Assembly (NCBI GenBank): GCA_947498785.1
Contig: CANMLS010000043.1
Location: 1-36,816, forward strand
DNA length: 36,816 nt
Reading direction: 5' to 3'
Source: an uncultured Aquimarina sp.
GTDB lineage: Bacteria; Bacteroidota; Bacteroidia; Flavobacteriales; Flavobacteriaceae
In this document: piece by piece, positions 9,773 through 17,789 of the stretch
Position numbering within the stretch: the first letter of the stretch is position 1
How the letters are laid out: each line of letters starts with the position of its first letter
Notes under the pieces: generated by a model
The model's input: only the letters and a program-made list of their open reading frames with translations
The model's database searches: none
What the model was told of the DNA's origin: nothing
Made by a program: the position numbers and the translations under genes

Positions 9773-10126
9773 TTACTTAATTTTGTTCCTAAATACTATC
9801 ATCATATTCATGAGTTCATAACTATCGTCATAATACTTTTCAAATTCTTCATTAGAAATATATTTTCGTCTTTTGGCTTTGTGTAAACATGTTACTGCTT
9901 CTGCTAAAGAACGGATTGCATATCCCATAAATCTTTTAAATTCAGGATTTGTTTGTCCGATTGACCCTTCTGATATATTCAAAGCAATAGAATCAACTGC
10001 TCTTGAAGTTTGAGAAGTCAAATTATACATTTCTCTTTTTGAGAACTTTTTTGTTATCTGATATAATTCTTCTCCAAAATCCATTGCTTTTTGCCAAATG
10101 ATCAACTTTTCGAATTTGAATTTCAT
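9773..10126 (-). CDS. Four-helix-bundle protein, S23 / Avd-like family (117 aa)
   Basis: The sequence shows the full signature of the S23 ribosomal intervening-sequence / four-helix-bundle family: FEKLIIWQKAMDFGEELYQI at the start, then LTSQTSRAVDSIALNISEGS, NPEFKRFMGYAIRSLAEAV and LHKAKRRKYI, ending in a short basic helix. Length is normal for the family. Relatives are encoded in 23S rRNA intervening sequences, and the accessory protein Avd of diversity-generating retroelements has the same fold; most members have no assigned role. No reverse transcriptase or variable-repeat pair is visible nearby, so a retroelement role is not supported here. It is the only gene of the operon with no export signal, and a degenerate repeat block lies on each side, which suggests it entered the operon as an insertion. 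Confidence 0.9.
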   Translation of the reverse strand: MKFKFEKLIIWQKAMDFGEELYQITKKFSKREMYNLTSQTSRAVDSIALNISEGSIGQTNPEFKRFMGYAIRSLAEAVTCLHKAKRRKYISNEEFEKYYDDSYELMNMMIVFRNKIK

Positions 10127-10143
10127 GGCTTATTTCTTTGTTA

Positions 10144-10219
10144 GGTGAACGAAGTCAGGTGACGAGTATCGGGTATCTGACATTGGTCTTCTGACTTCTG
10201 GCATCAGACATCCGACTCC
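10144..10219. repeat. Degenerate repeat block filling the spacer upstream of the four-helix-bundle gene
   Basis: It contains GAACGAAGTCAGGTGACGAG, TATCGGGTATCTGAC, CTTCTGACTTCTGGCATCAG and ACATCCGACTCC. GAAGTCAG in the left half faces CTGACTTC in the right half, so the block is partly palindromic. It lies directly after the stop of the OmpH-like gene. Confidence 0.7.
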
Positions 10220-10222
10220 AAA

Positions 10223-10756
10223 TTATTTCCCTTCAAATTCAGTATTAAGTTCCTTTAAAACCACCTCGGTTAAATCAGCAGATTCTTCTCCATACATTAT
10301 GGTTCCGTTTCCCGTTGCTCCAAAGATTACCTTGTATCCATTTTTTTTGCCATATTCTTTCACAAAATCATTGATATCATTAATTACAGTCTGTGTTACT
10401 TTTTTGTCTTCTTCTACCAATTGTTTTTGTACAGCTTGCTGATAGTTATTGATCTGTTGCTGTTTATTTGCAAGCAATTCTTGTTTCAACTCTAACTCTT
10501 TCTTACTCATATCACTGCGCTCTTTTTCATAGGTTTTGAGTTCTGTTTGCCAATTCCCAATCAAGCTATCAACATTGGCTTTCATAGTTTTTGCTTTTTC
10601 ATCAAATTCTGATTTTACAATTGCTGTTCTTTTATATCCATCTAATAATTTATTTACATCTACATATACCAATTCTGGAGAAGATTGTTGGTAAAAAAAA
10701 GATGCAACGGATGCTATAAGAGCAATAAGGGCAATAGGTAATGCTATTTTATTCAT
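10223..10756 (-). CDS. OmpH/Skp-family periplasmic chaperone (177 aa)
   Basis: Residues 1-23 form a hydrophobic export signal or membrane anchor. The domain starts with ELVYVDVNKLLDGYKR, the usual first strand of OmpH/Skp proteins, followed by a long charged coiled coil (about residues 45-120, with ELKTYEKERSDMSKKELELK) and the closing segment VIFGATGNGTIMYG ... DLTEVVLKELN. Skp proteins hold unfolded outer-membrane or surface proteins in the periplasm. The start codon overlaps the stop of the upstream fibre gene by 4 bp (ATGA), so the two are translationally coupled. Its place at the head of an operon of very large exported proteins fits a dedicated chaperone; that substrate assignment is inference. 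Confidence 0.88.
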   Translation of the reverse strand: MNKIALPIALIALIASVASFFYQQSSPELVYVDVNKLLDGYKRTAIVKSEFDEKAKTMKANVDSLIGNWQTELKTYEKERSDMSKKELELKQELLANKQQQINNYQQAVQKQLVEEDKKVTQTVINDINDFVKEYGKKNGYKVIFGATGNGTIMYGEESADLTEVVLKELNTEFEGK

Positions 10757-11724
10757 TTTTTATTTATTAATAAGGTTTCTATTTTTGTCAATCGTGCTTC
10801 TAAAGTTTTATTGATTTTTCGCTGTTCTTGTAATTTTGTCTCTTGGGTAATCGTATACAGTGTAAGCTCCTCTATCTTTTCGAGTAACTTCATATTCATT
10901 ACTCCCAATTCAACTCCATTGGTTTCCATTTCTGTAGCAGATGGTACATTAGGTAGGTGTCCATGTTCTTTAATATGCTGTTGCACTTCTTCTATTGTTA
11001 ACAGGTCATAATCCTTCTTGAATACATAATCAGGAGCTGGAACACTCAAATCGACTTTTACTTCTTCTGCATGGATTTTTCCTTTTACGGTGAGCTTGGA
11101 ATCTGGAGTTATAGTACCAATACCCACATTTCCATTATGTGCTATTCTTACTCTTTCATTCGTTCCTGTATAAAGCCCCAATCCTGTTTCATTAGAATAT
11201 AAGCTTTCTGCAACTGCAGAAATACCAACCCATTTGCTAGTTTCGCCTGCATATCCAGAAAGAACTTTAATACCCACAAACTCATCTTTGTTTGCTGCAG
11301 TTCCTGCAATTTCTTGTAACCAACCAGATTGATTTTTTCTTATATGTAATGGCGCATTGGGAACAGTAAGACCAATACCTACATTTCCATTATGTGCTAC
11401 TCTTACTCTTTCATTCGTTCCTGTATAAAGCCCCAATCCTGTTTCATTAGAATATAAGCTTTCTGCAATTGCAGAAATACCAACCCATTTGCTAGTTTCG
11501 CCTGCATATCCAGAAAGAACTTTAACACCCACAAACTCATCTTTGTTTGCTGCAGTTCCTGCAATTTCTTGTAACCAACCTGAATTGTCTTTTTCTATAT
11601 GAAAAGTTGTATTTGGATTTATGGTACCAACACCAACATTACCACTATCAGGAAATATATTGGTTTGAGCAATGCTTAGTGTCGATAATATAAGTGTAAA
11701 TAGGCATAGTAGAAAATTTCTCAT
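10753..11724 (-). CDS. Tail-fibre-like surface protein with internal tandem duplication (323 aa)
   Basis: A signal peptide (MRNFLLCLFTLILSTLSIAQ) is followed by short modules of the form GNVGVGT-x-P-x-x-x-F/L-H-I, as in phage tail-fibre and Bacteroidota surface stalk proteins. Residues about 48-132 are repeated at 133-217 (period 85 residues, 255 bp) almost unchanged. The C-terminal part (KLTVKGKIHAEEVKV, HGHLPNVPSATEMETNGVEL, NMKLLEKIEELTLY) is the conserved ending of many Bacteroidota proteins, which in phage relatives precedes an endosialidase chaperone; here it ends in a coiled coil (about 280-320) with no peptidase domain. It is the first gene of the Rhs operon and overlaps the OmpH-like gene by 4 bp. 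A structural or adhesion role is likely; the exact function is unknown. Confidence 0.82.
   Translation of the reverse strand: MRNFLLCLFTLILSTLSIAQTNIFPDSGNVGVGTINPNTTFHIEKDNSGWLQEIAGTAANKDEFVGVKVLSGYAGETSKWVGISAIAESLYSNETGLGLYTGTNERVRVAHNGNVGIGLTVPNAPLHIRKNQSGWLQEIAGTAANKDEFVGIKVLSGYAGETSKWVGISAVAESLYSNETGLGLYTGTNERVRIAHNGNVGIGTITPDSKLTVKGKIHAEEVKVDLSVPAPDYVFKKDYDLLTIEEVQQHIKEHGHLPNVPSATEMETNGVELGVMNMKLLEKIEELTLYTITQETKLQEQRKINKTLEARLTKIETLLINKK
11139..11585. repeat. Tandem direct duplication, 255-bp period, in the tail-fibre-like gene
   Basis: The segments 11139-11330 and 11394-11585 differ at about three positions over 192 bp, while the linking parts are more diverged. The period is an exact multiple of three and adds one 85-residue module. 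The near identity, including at silent positions, points to a recent duplication or gene conversion. Confidence 0.9.
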
Positions 11725-11891
11725 TTTTTATGTTATTTAGAATAATATTGTAATTTTTAAAAAACAGTGGATTCAAAAGAAGATACAGACAGTATCATAG
11801 TGATACCAGTCAAAAAAGTAGATTTTCCTGTCATTCTTTTAATAACCCTTGTTTAGTACTACTTCTATTCTGGGGTCGTAAAAAGAAGTCG

Positions 11892-11899
11892 CAAATATA
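11892..11899 (-). promoter_or_regulatory. Candidate -7 element TATATTTG for the Rhs operon
   Basis: The minus strand reads TATATTTG, which fits the Bacteroidota TAnnTTTG -7 consensus, about 168 bp upstream of the tail-fibre gene start. No clear -33 TTTG is seen at the usual distance, so the call is weak. Confidence 0.3.
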
Positions 11900-12022
11900 T
11901 ACATCTTGTGATAAAACTATAGTGCATCTTTTAAATTGTTATTAAAATCTTAATGTTTCATAATTTTTTCTAATATCTGTCCTCTTATAGGAGTTTGATT
12001 ATCTTTGTAAAAAACTTTTAAA

Positions 12023-12052
12023 ATCCCCCCAAACCCTAATTAGGGAGGATTT
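12023..12052. repeat. Palindrome AATCC..CCCTAATTAGGG..GGATT
   Basis: CCCTAATTAGGG is a perfect 12-bp palindrome. Flanking AATCC and GGATT extend the symmetry with an asymmetric CCCCAAA inside. It resembles C-rich/G-rich intergenic palindromes of Bacteroidota and could act as a weak terminator or a REP-type repeat. Confidence 0.4.
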
Positions 12053-12111
12053 AAGAATAGTAAAATCAGTCAATCACTGAAGTAATATAGGAGATAGGGT
12101 ATTCCTATTGT

Positions 12112-12169
12112 TATCCAATGTTCATCCTTGTCTATAGTCCTACCCTGATTAGGAATGAGTCATTGGATA
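12112..12169. other. Nested hairpin in the intergenic region
   Basis: The outer arms TATCCAATG (12112-12120) and CATTGGATA (12161-12169) pair perfectly. Inside, TCCTA (12138-12142) pairs with TAGGA (12150-12154). No T-run follows, so it is not a typical intrinsic terminator. It may be an RNA structure or a remnant repeat. Confidence 0.4.
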
Positions 12170-12584
12170 TTTTATTATAATTACTCGTTAATAAGGCAAT
12201 ATTAAAACATGTTTGTTTCATTTTTTGAAACTGGTGATTTTTTTTATTTATCTTTAGAAGTATATGTTATAGAAAAGTAAAATGTTACCAACCTATCAAT
12301 ATTTTTTTATTGACTTTGCTACTTTCTCCTCACCTATTTATTGGTTATAAGTACAATTATCTTAATTCTATCAATTAACAGTTACAACATTATAAAACTC
12401 AATGTCCTTTCTCATATATCGTTAAAACATAACTTACGATTTTAAATGTTCCTTTCTTTTGAAAATTTCAAAATAGAATCTTACTTAATTAGCATAGTTT
12501 TAACCTTTTCCCTCTTCTTTTAATATCCCGAATATGTATACCTTTACAGAGATCAATGAGTATTAATAACTTCATCTTTGATTT

Positions 12585-12700
12585 ATACTAGTTGTACTTT
12601 GAATTTACAGTAAAAGAAAATCAAGTATTTTATGTTTATACAAAGAAGTGAAAATGGAAAAGAGTATTTTATTACAGTGAATTCAAAGTACAACTGGTAT
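12585..12700. repeat. 116-bp element with 29-bp inverted repeats (MITE-like or RNA hairpin)
   Basis: The left arm is 12585-12613 (starts ATACTAGTTGTACTTTGAAT). The right arm is 12672-12700 (ends TTCAAAGTACAACTGGTAT). They pair at 26 of 29 positions around a 58-bp AT-rich loop. No clean target-site duplication is visible. The right arm ends 28 bp before the start of the aminotransferase gene, so the element lies in its leader or promoter. Confidence 0.65.
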
Positions 12701-12728
12701 TATTTCATTTTCAACTTAAACTACAAGA

Positions 12729-13871
12729 ATGCAACATCAAAAACATCAGTTTGATCTTTCTGAAGACGTCACTTATCTTAATGGGGCGTACATGGCTCCT
12801 CAATTAAAATCAGTAACAGAAGTTGGGCTTGCTTCTGTTGTTAGAAAGGCAAGACCTAATGAAATTTTACCTAAAGATTTTTTTGTCCAAAGAGAAATTC
12901 TAAAACAACGTTTTGCTACTTTAATCGATGCACCAGATTATAAAAACATGGCCATAATCCCTTCTGTATCTTATGGTATTGCAAATGCAGCCAACAATGT
13001 TACTATTCAAAAAGGAAGTGAAATTATACTTGTAGATGAACAATTTCCCAGTAATGTTTATATCTGGCAAGAGATTGCTCAAAAACATGAGGCGTTTATC
13101 AAGATTGTTAAACCTCCAAAGGCTTTTAAAGATCGTGGTGCGATATGGAATCAAAATATATTAGATGCGATCACAGAAAAAACTGCCGTTGTTGCTATGT
13201 GTAATGTGCATTGGGCAGATGGGACTTTATTTGATCTAAAAACCATAAGAGCAAAAACCAAAACCGTTGGTGCTTCTTTAATCATTGATGGCACACAAAG
13301 TATCGGGGCTTTACCTTTTTCTGTTGCAGAAATCCAACCAGATGCATTAATATGTGGAGGTTATAAATGGATGTTGGGACCTTACTCTATCGGAATGGCC
13401 TACTACAGCGATGCTTTTAATGACGGAATCCCTATCGAACATAATTATATGAGTCGCTATAACAGCGAAGATTTTTCAAAATTGACTCAATATGAAGATC
13501 GCTATCAAGAAAAAGCCGCTCGATATTCGGTAGGCGAATCCAGTAACTTTGTATTGACCCCAATGTTGATTCGAGCTATCGAACAATTAATAGAATGGTC
13601 ACCAGCAGCTATTCAAGAATATTGCAAAACAATATCAGCATCTGCAATACAAAAGCTTAGAGATCTAGGGTGTTTTATTGAAGATGATTCCTACAGGGCT
13701 CATCATCTTTTTGGAATTTATTTCCCTGAACATATAGATGTTGAAAAACTGAAAGCAAAATTAAAGCAAGAAAATATTATGATCTCTTTTAGAGGTAATG
13801 CCATGCGTGTTTCTCCTAATGTTTATAATGATACAGCAGATTTTGATCGGTTAATCCGTCAATTCAATTAA
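12729..13871 (+). CDS. Aminotransferase class V family, PLP-dependent (380 aa)
   Basis: The fold-type I pattern is clear: YLNGAYMAP near residue 16 (substrate-binding start), VSYGIANAANN near 80 (phosphate binding), IIDGTQSIGALP at 185-196 with Asp187 for the pyridine nitrogen, and GGYKWMLGPYSIG at 210-222 with Lys213 as the Schiff-base lysine. The C-terminal small domain ends with SFRGNAMRVSPNVYN. Kynureninase, isopenicillin-N epimerase and cysteine-desulfurase-like enzymes share this fold; no Cys loop of a desulfurase is seen, and the substrate cannot be read from sequence. The ATG at 12729 gives the normal family start. It stands alone, upstream of mfd with its own promoter, and directly downstream of an inverted-repeat element. 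Confidence 0.9.
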   Translation: MQHQKHQFDLSEDVTYLNGAYMAPQLKSVTEVGLASVVRKARPNEILPKDFFVQREILKQRFATLIDAPDYKNMAIIPSVSYGIANAANNVTIQKGSEIILVDEQFPSNVYIWQEIAQKHEAFIKIVKPPKAFKDRGAIWNQNILDAITEKTAVVAMCNVHWADGTLFDLKTIRAKTKTVGASLIIDGTQSIGALPFSVAEIQPDALICGGYKWMLGPYSIGMAYYSDAFNDGIPIEHNYMSRYNSEDFSKLTQYEDRYQEKAARYSVGESSNFVLTPMLIRAIEQLIEWSPAAIQEYCKTISASAIQKLRDLGCFIEDDSYRAHHLFGIYFPEHIDVEKLKAKLKQENIMISFRGNAMRVSPNVYNDTADFDRLIRQFN

Positions 13872-13886
13872 GAAATTTATGATCTC

Positions 13887-13918
13887 TTTGTTAGACATTG
13901 ATATTGCACTTATATTTG
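13887..13918 (+). promoter_or_regulatory. Promoter for mfd (TTTG-N20-TATATTTG)
   Basis: TTTG at 13887-13890 and TATATTTG at 13911-13918 with a 20-bp spacer match the Bacteroidota sigma-A consensus well. The predicted transcription start lies only about 10 nt before the GTG start of mfd, giving a very short leader. Confidence 0.6.
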
Positions 13919-13934
13919 TTTCAAAATCTGCTAC

Positions 13935-16900
13935 GTGAGTGCAACCTTAATCTCGCAAACTTTTTCACAGTCTCTGCAATTACAGAAACTGAGAAAAGCT
14001 ATTGCCCAGTCTGAAACAAAAGTACATCTGCAAGGAAGTATTGGATCATCATTATCTTTTATCATTGAACATAGTTTTAAACAAGCCGAAAAGCCTTTTC
14101 TCTGTATTTTTAATGATAAGGAAGAAGCTGCTTATTATCTAAATGATCTAGAGCAATTACTGGGAGATAAAAATGTGCTTTTCTACCCTGGTAGTTATCG
14201 TCGACCTTATCAAATAGAAGAAACTGATAATGCAAATGTACTATTAAGAGCCGAAGTGCTTAACCGTATCAATTCTCGTAAAAAACCAGCATTAATCATT
14301 ACATATCCCGATGCACTATTCGAAAAAGTAGTAACCCGAAAAGAACTCGAGAAGAACACCTTAAAGATTAGTATTAATGACACATTATCTTTGGATTTTG
14401 TAAATGAAGTACTGTTCGAATACCAATTTAAGAGAGTAGATTTTGTAACCGAACCTGGTGAGTTTTCTGTTCGTGGTGGGATTGTAGATGTCTTTTCATT
14501 TAGTAATGATGAACCTTACCGAATTGAATTTTTTGGGGATGAAGTTGATAGTATCAGAACGTTTGACGTAGAAACACAATTATCTAAAAGTCAGATCAAT
14601 AAAATAACTATTATTCCTAATGTAGAGAACAAAACACTTCAGGAAACCCGAGAGAGTTTTTTAAAATATATTGCTTCTGATACTGTAATTTTCACAAAAG
14701 ATATTGATCTATTTTCTGCCAGAATTGATAAGAATTTTGAAAAAGCAGAAGAAGCTTTCAAAACGCTTTCTAAAGACATTAAACATGCTACTCCAGAGGA
14801 GCTTTTTACCAATTCTGAAGCATTAAAAAAACAGCTGCTTGGTTTTACTTTGGTTGAGATTGGAAATCGACCATTAACCAAAGCCGATTATTCGATTAAA
14901 TTTGACACAAAACCTCAGCCTTCATTCAATAAACAGTTTGATCTTCTTATCCAGAATTTAAATGAGAATCATGAAGCGGGGTTTAAGAATTATATTTTTT
15001 GTGTAAGTGAGCAACAGGCCAAACGTTTTCATGATATTTTTGATGATGCTGATCTTAATGTAAAGCAATATGAAACGATTGTTTTTTCGGCTTTTCAAGG
15101 GTTTGTAGATCACAACAACAATATCGCATGTTATACAGATCATCAAATCTTTGAACGATACCATAAATTTAATCTTAAAAATGGGTATGCAAAAAAGCAA
15201 GCGATTACTCTAAAAGAGCTTACTAATCTTGAAGTGGGTGATTATGTTACTCATATCGATCATGGGATTGGTAAATTTGGTGGATTACAAAAAATAGAAG
15301 TAGAAGGTAAAAAACAGGAAGCCATCAAATTGATTTATGGAGAAAGAGATGTATTATATTTAAGTATTCATTCGCTTCATAAAATTTCAAAATATAATGG
15401 TAAAGATAGTAAACCTCCACAAATCTACAAGCTTGGTTCTAAGGCTTGGAAAACACTAAAACAAAAAACTAAAGCCCGTGTAAAACACATAGCTTTTAAT
15501 CTAATTAAGTTATATGCCAAACGAAAGCTTCAAAAAGGATTTCAATACAATCCAGATAGCTACTTACAACATGAGTTAGAGGCTTCGTTTATCTATGAAG
15601 ACACTCCTGATCAAAGTACAGCTACAGCAGCAGTAAAAGAGGACATGGAAAGTGAACGTCCAATGGATCGCTTAATCTGTGGTGATGTTGGTTTTGGCAA
15701 AACTGAAGTTGCTATACGTGCAGCATTCAAAGCCGTTGATAATGGAAAACAAGTAGCTGTTTTAGTACCCACAACCATTCTCGCTTTTCAACATGCCAAA
15801 ACATTTCGTGAGCGATTAAAGGATTTTCCGGTAACAGTAGAATATATAAATCGTTTCCGTACTGCAAAACAAAAAAGAGAAACTCTGGAAGATCTCGCTG
15901 CCGGAAAAGTAGATATTATCATTGGGACACACCAATTGGTTAATAAAGCGGTACAGTTTAAAGATCTGGGATTACTGGTCATCGATGAGGAACAAAAATT
16001 TGGAGTATCTGTAAAAGACAAACTCAAAACCATCAAAGAAAATGTAGATACGTTAACATTAACAGCCACACCAATCCCCAGAACATTGCAGTTTAGTTTG
16101 ATGGCTGCAAGAGATTTATCCACCATCACTACTCCCCCACCAAACCGATACCCTATTGAAACTAATGTCATAAGATTTACCGAAGAAACTATACGTGATG
16201 CGATAAGCTATGAAATACAACGTGGTGGTCAAGTATTCTTTATTCATAATAGAATCGAAAACATCAAAGAGGTAGCAGGAATGGTGCAACGATTAATCCC
16301 CGATGCCAAAGTAGCTATCGGACATGGGCAAATGGAGGGCAAAAAATTGGAAAATCTTATGCTTTCTTTTATGAATGGAGAATTTGATGTACTAGTCTCT
16401 ACAACGATCATAGAAAGTGGACTGGACGTTCCTAATGCAAATACTATTTTTATCAATAATGCCAATAATTTTGGGCTCTCTGATTTACACCAGATGCGAG
16501 GACGTGTAGGCCGAAGTAATAAAAAGGCATTTTGTTATTTTATTACTCCACCATATTCTGCAATGACAGAAGATGCACGTAAACGAATAACTGCACTAGA
16601 GCAATTCTCTGAGTTAGGTAGTGGTTTTAATATCGCGATGAAAGATCTCGAAATCAGAGGTGCAGGAGATTTATTAGGTGGAGAACAAAGTGGCTTTATT
16701 AATGAAATTGGTTTTGAAACCTATCAAAAAATATTGAATGAAGCCATTGAAGAGTTAAAAGGAAATGAATTTAAAGAGTTGTATCAAGATCAAACCAAAG
16801 AAAAAGTATTTCTAAAAGATACTCAAATCGATACTGATTTTGAATTATTATTTCCTGATGATTATATCAATAATATTACAGAACGATTAAATCTATATAC

Positions 16901-17300
16901 AGAACTCAATTCGATTAAAACCGAAGAAGAATTACAGTTATATGAAAAACGATTAATAGACCGCTTTGGAGAACTACCAGATCAAGCTGTTGATTTATTA
17001 AATTCTGTTAGAATTAAGTGGATTGCTACAGCCATCGGAATTGAAAAAATTATCATGAAACAGGATAAACTAATCGGGTATTTTATAAGCGATCAGCAAT
17101 CAAAATTTTATCAAAGCCCTGTATTTACATATGTATTGCGATATGTACAACAGAATCCTGAAGTTTGTAAAATGAAAGAAAAGAATACCAGAAATGGATT
17201 ACGCTTATTATTAACGTTTGAAAATACTAATTCTATTGACAAAGCGTTAAAAGTATTACGACCAATTCAACCTGTAACTAGTGATGTAAGCACTGCTTAG
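13935..17300 (+). CDS. mfd: Transcription-repair coupling factor Mfd (1121 aa)
   Basis: Mfd is the DNA translocase that removes RNA polymerase stalled at lesions and recruits UvrA for nucleotide excision repair. The N-terminal UvrB-like part includes FYPGSYRRPYQIEETDNANV and EPGEFSVRGGIVDVFSF (about residues 95-200). The RNA-polymerase interaction domain starts near 433 (GDYVTHIDHGIGKFGGL). The helicase core has Walker A GDVGFGKTEVA near 582-592, the DEEQKFGV box near 683, TATPIPRTLQ near 714 and MRGRVGRSNKKAF near 855. The C-terminal TRCF domain ends the protein. Full length for the family. The start is GTG, chosen because the next residues (SATLISQTFSQSLQ) fit flavobacterial homologues and no better start lies downstream. 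It is transcribed from its own promoter. Confidence 0.97.
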   Translation: MSATLISQTFSQSLQLQKLRKAIAQSETKVHLQGSIGSSLSFIIEHSFKQAEKPFLCIFNDKEEAAYYLNDLEQLLGDKNVLFYPGSYRRPYQIEETDNANVLLRAEVLNRINSRKKPALIITYPDALFEKVVTRKELEKNTLKISINDTLSLDFVNEVLFEYQFKRVDFVTEPGEFSVRGGIVDVFSFSNDEPYRIEFFGDEVDSIRTFDVETQLSKSQINKITIIPNVENKTLQETRESFLKYIASDTVIFTKDIDLFSARIDKNFEKAEEAFKTLSKDIKHATPEELFTNSEALKKQLLGFTLVEIGNRPLTKADYSIKFDTKPQPSFNKQFDLLIQNLNENHEAGFKNYIFCVSEQQAKRFHDIFDDADLNVKQYETIVFSAFQGFVDHNNNIACYTDHQIFERYHKFNLKNGYAKKQAITLKELTNLEVGDYVTHIDHGIGKFGGLQKIEVEGKKQEAIKLIYGERDVLYLSIHSLHKISKYNGKDSKPPQIYKLGSKAWKTLKQKTKARVKHIAFNLIKLYAKRKLQKGFQYNPDSYLQHELEASFIYEDTPDQSTATAAVKEDMESERPMDRLICGDVGFGKTEVAIRAAFKAVDNGKQVAVLVPTTILAFQHAKTFRERLKDFPVTVEYINRFRTAKQKRETLEDLAAGKVDIIIGTHQLVNKAVQFKDLGLLVIDEEQKFGVSVKDKLKTIKENVDTLTLTATPIPRTLQFSLMAARDLSTITTPPPNRYPIETNVIRFTEETIRDAISYEIQRGGQVFFIHNRIENIKEVAGMVQRLIPDAKVAIGHGQMEGKKLENLMLSFMNGEFDVLVSTTIIESGLDVPNANTIFINNANNFGLSDLHQMRGRVGRSNKKAFCYFITPPYSAMTEDARKRITALEQFSELGSGFNIAMKDLEIRGAGDLLGGEQSGFINEIGFETYQKILNEAIEELKGNEFKELYQDQTKEKVFLKDTQIDTDFELLFPDDYINNITERLNLYTELNSIKTEEELQLYEKRLIDRFGELPDQAVDLLNSVRIKWIATAIGIEKIIMKQDKLIGYFISDQQSKFYQSPVFTYVLRYVQQNPEVCKMKEKNTRNGLRLLLTFENTNSIDKALKVLRPIQPVTSDVSTA

Positions 17301-17391
17301 ATAGGAGTAAGAATTATACACATAGATTCTACCCTAATTATGTAAGAAAAAACCTTTCGTCGATAAAAAACGTCATTTTAACGATATTTTT

Positions 17392-17404
17392 GGTATATTA
17401 TACC
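17392..17404. promoter_or_regulatory. Palindrome GGTATA-T-TATACC upstream of a small gene
   Basis: This perfect 6+1+6 inverted repeat lies 65 bp upstream of the ATG at 17469 and overlaps the end of TATTTTTG (17385-17392), which fits a -7 element. It could be an operator, but no regulator is linked to it. Confidence 0.3.
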
Positions 17405-17468
17405 GACAAATATCTTTTAACAAGAGATATATTTTTAATTTCATCATAATTATAAACCAACATTGATT

Positions 17469-17789
17469 ATGAACACAAAAGAAGAGTTTAGTTTTTTAAT
17501 AGGGTCATGGAAACAATTACAAAAGATAAATGAAAAAGTTAATCAATTGGTTGACAACCTTAATAATACCAAATTGTATGCAATAAATTATTCAAATCTA
17601 AAAAGAAGGTTTACCGAAGAAATAGAAAACTACAAAAACAATCCCGAATTGATCGATATAGAAGAGTTTTCTATGAACTATTCTTTTGGGTATCATTCCT
17701 ACAATAACATTGATGATGTATACAGTAAAGAAGCAATGTACATTGAGGTTAAAAGTTATCTAAGGACATTAAAAATGAGAACCGCTTAA
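17469..17789 (+). CDS. Small hypothetical protein (106 aa)
   Basis: I do not recognise a family. The product begins MNTKEEFSFLIGSWKQLQKI and is soluble, with a first half predicted to be helical (KINEKVNQLVDNLNN, LKRRFTEEIENYKN) and a more aromatic second half (SMNYSFGYHSYNNI). It has no signal peptide or Cys. An in-frame TTG at 17463 is a less likely start than the ATG at 17469. It stands alone between mfd and an XRE regulator; TATTTTTG at 17385-17392 could serve as -7 element. Codon use is like that of the neighbours, which supports a real gene. Confidence 0.65.
   Translation: MNTKEEFSFLIGSWKQLQKINEKVNQLVDNLNNTKLYAINYSNLKRRFTEEIENYKNNPELIDIEEFSMNYSFGYHSYNNIDDVYSKEAMYIEVKSYLRTLKMRTA

Larger units (their letters stand above)
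11725..12728. other. Gene-free 1-kb intergenic region with palindromes
   Basis: The region separates the minus-strand Rhs operon from the plus-strand aminotransferase gene. No convincing coding frame is seen on either strand. It holds a candidate minus-strand -7 element (11892-11899), a palindrome around CCCTAATTAGGG (12023-12052), a nested hairpin (12112-12169) and a 116-bp inverted-repeat element (12585-12700). Confidence 0.6.

Noticed and set aside
9773..10126. Four-helix-bundle gene considered as Avd of a diversity-generating retroelement
   Set aside because: No reverse transcriptase and no template/variable repeat pair are seen; the fibre-gene duplication does not show adenine-specific changes.
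8735..10219. Repeat blocks considered as a CRISPR array
   Set aside because: Units are short, degenerate and irregularly spaced, with genes between them and no cas genes nearby.
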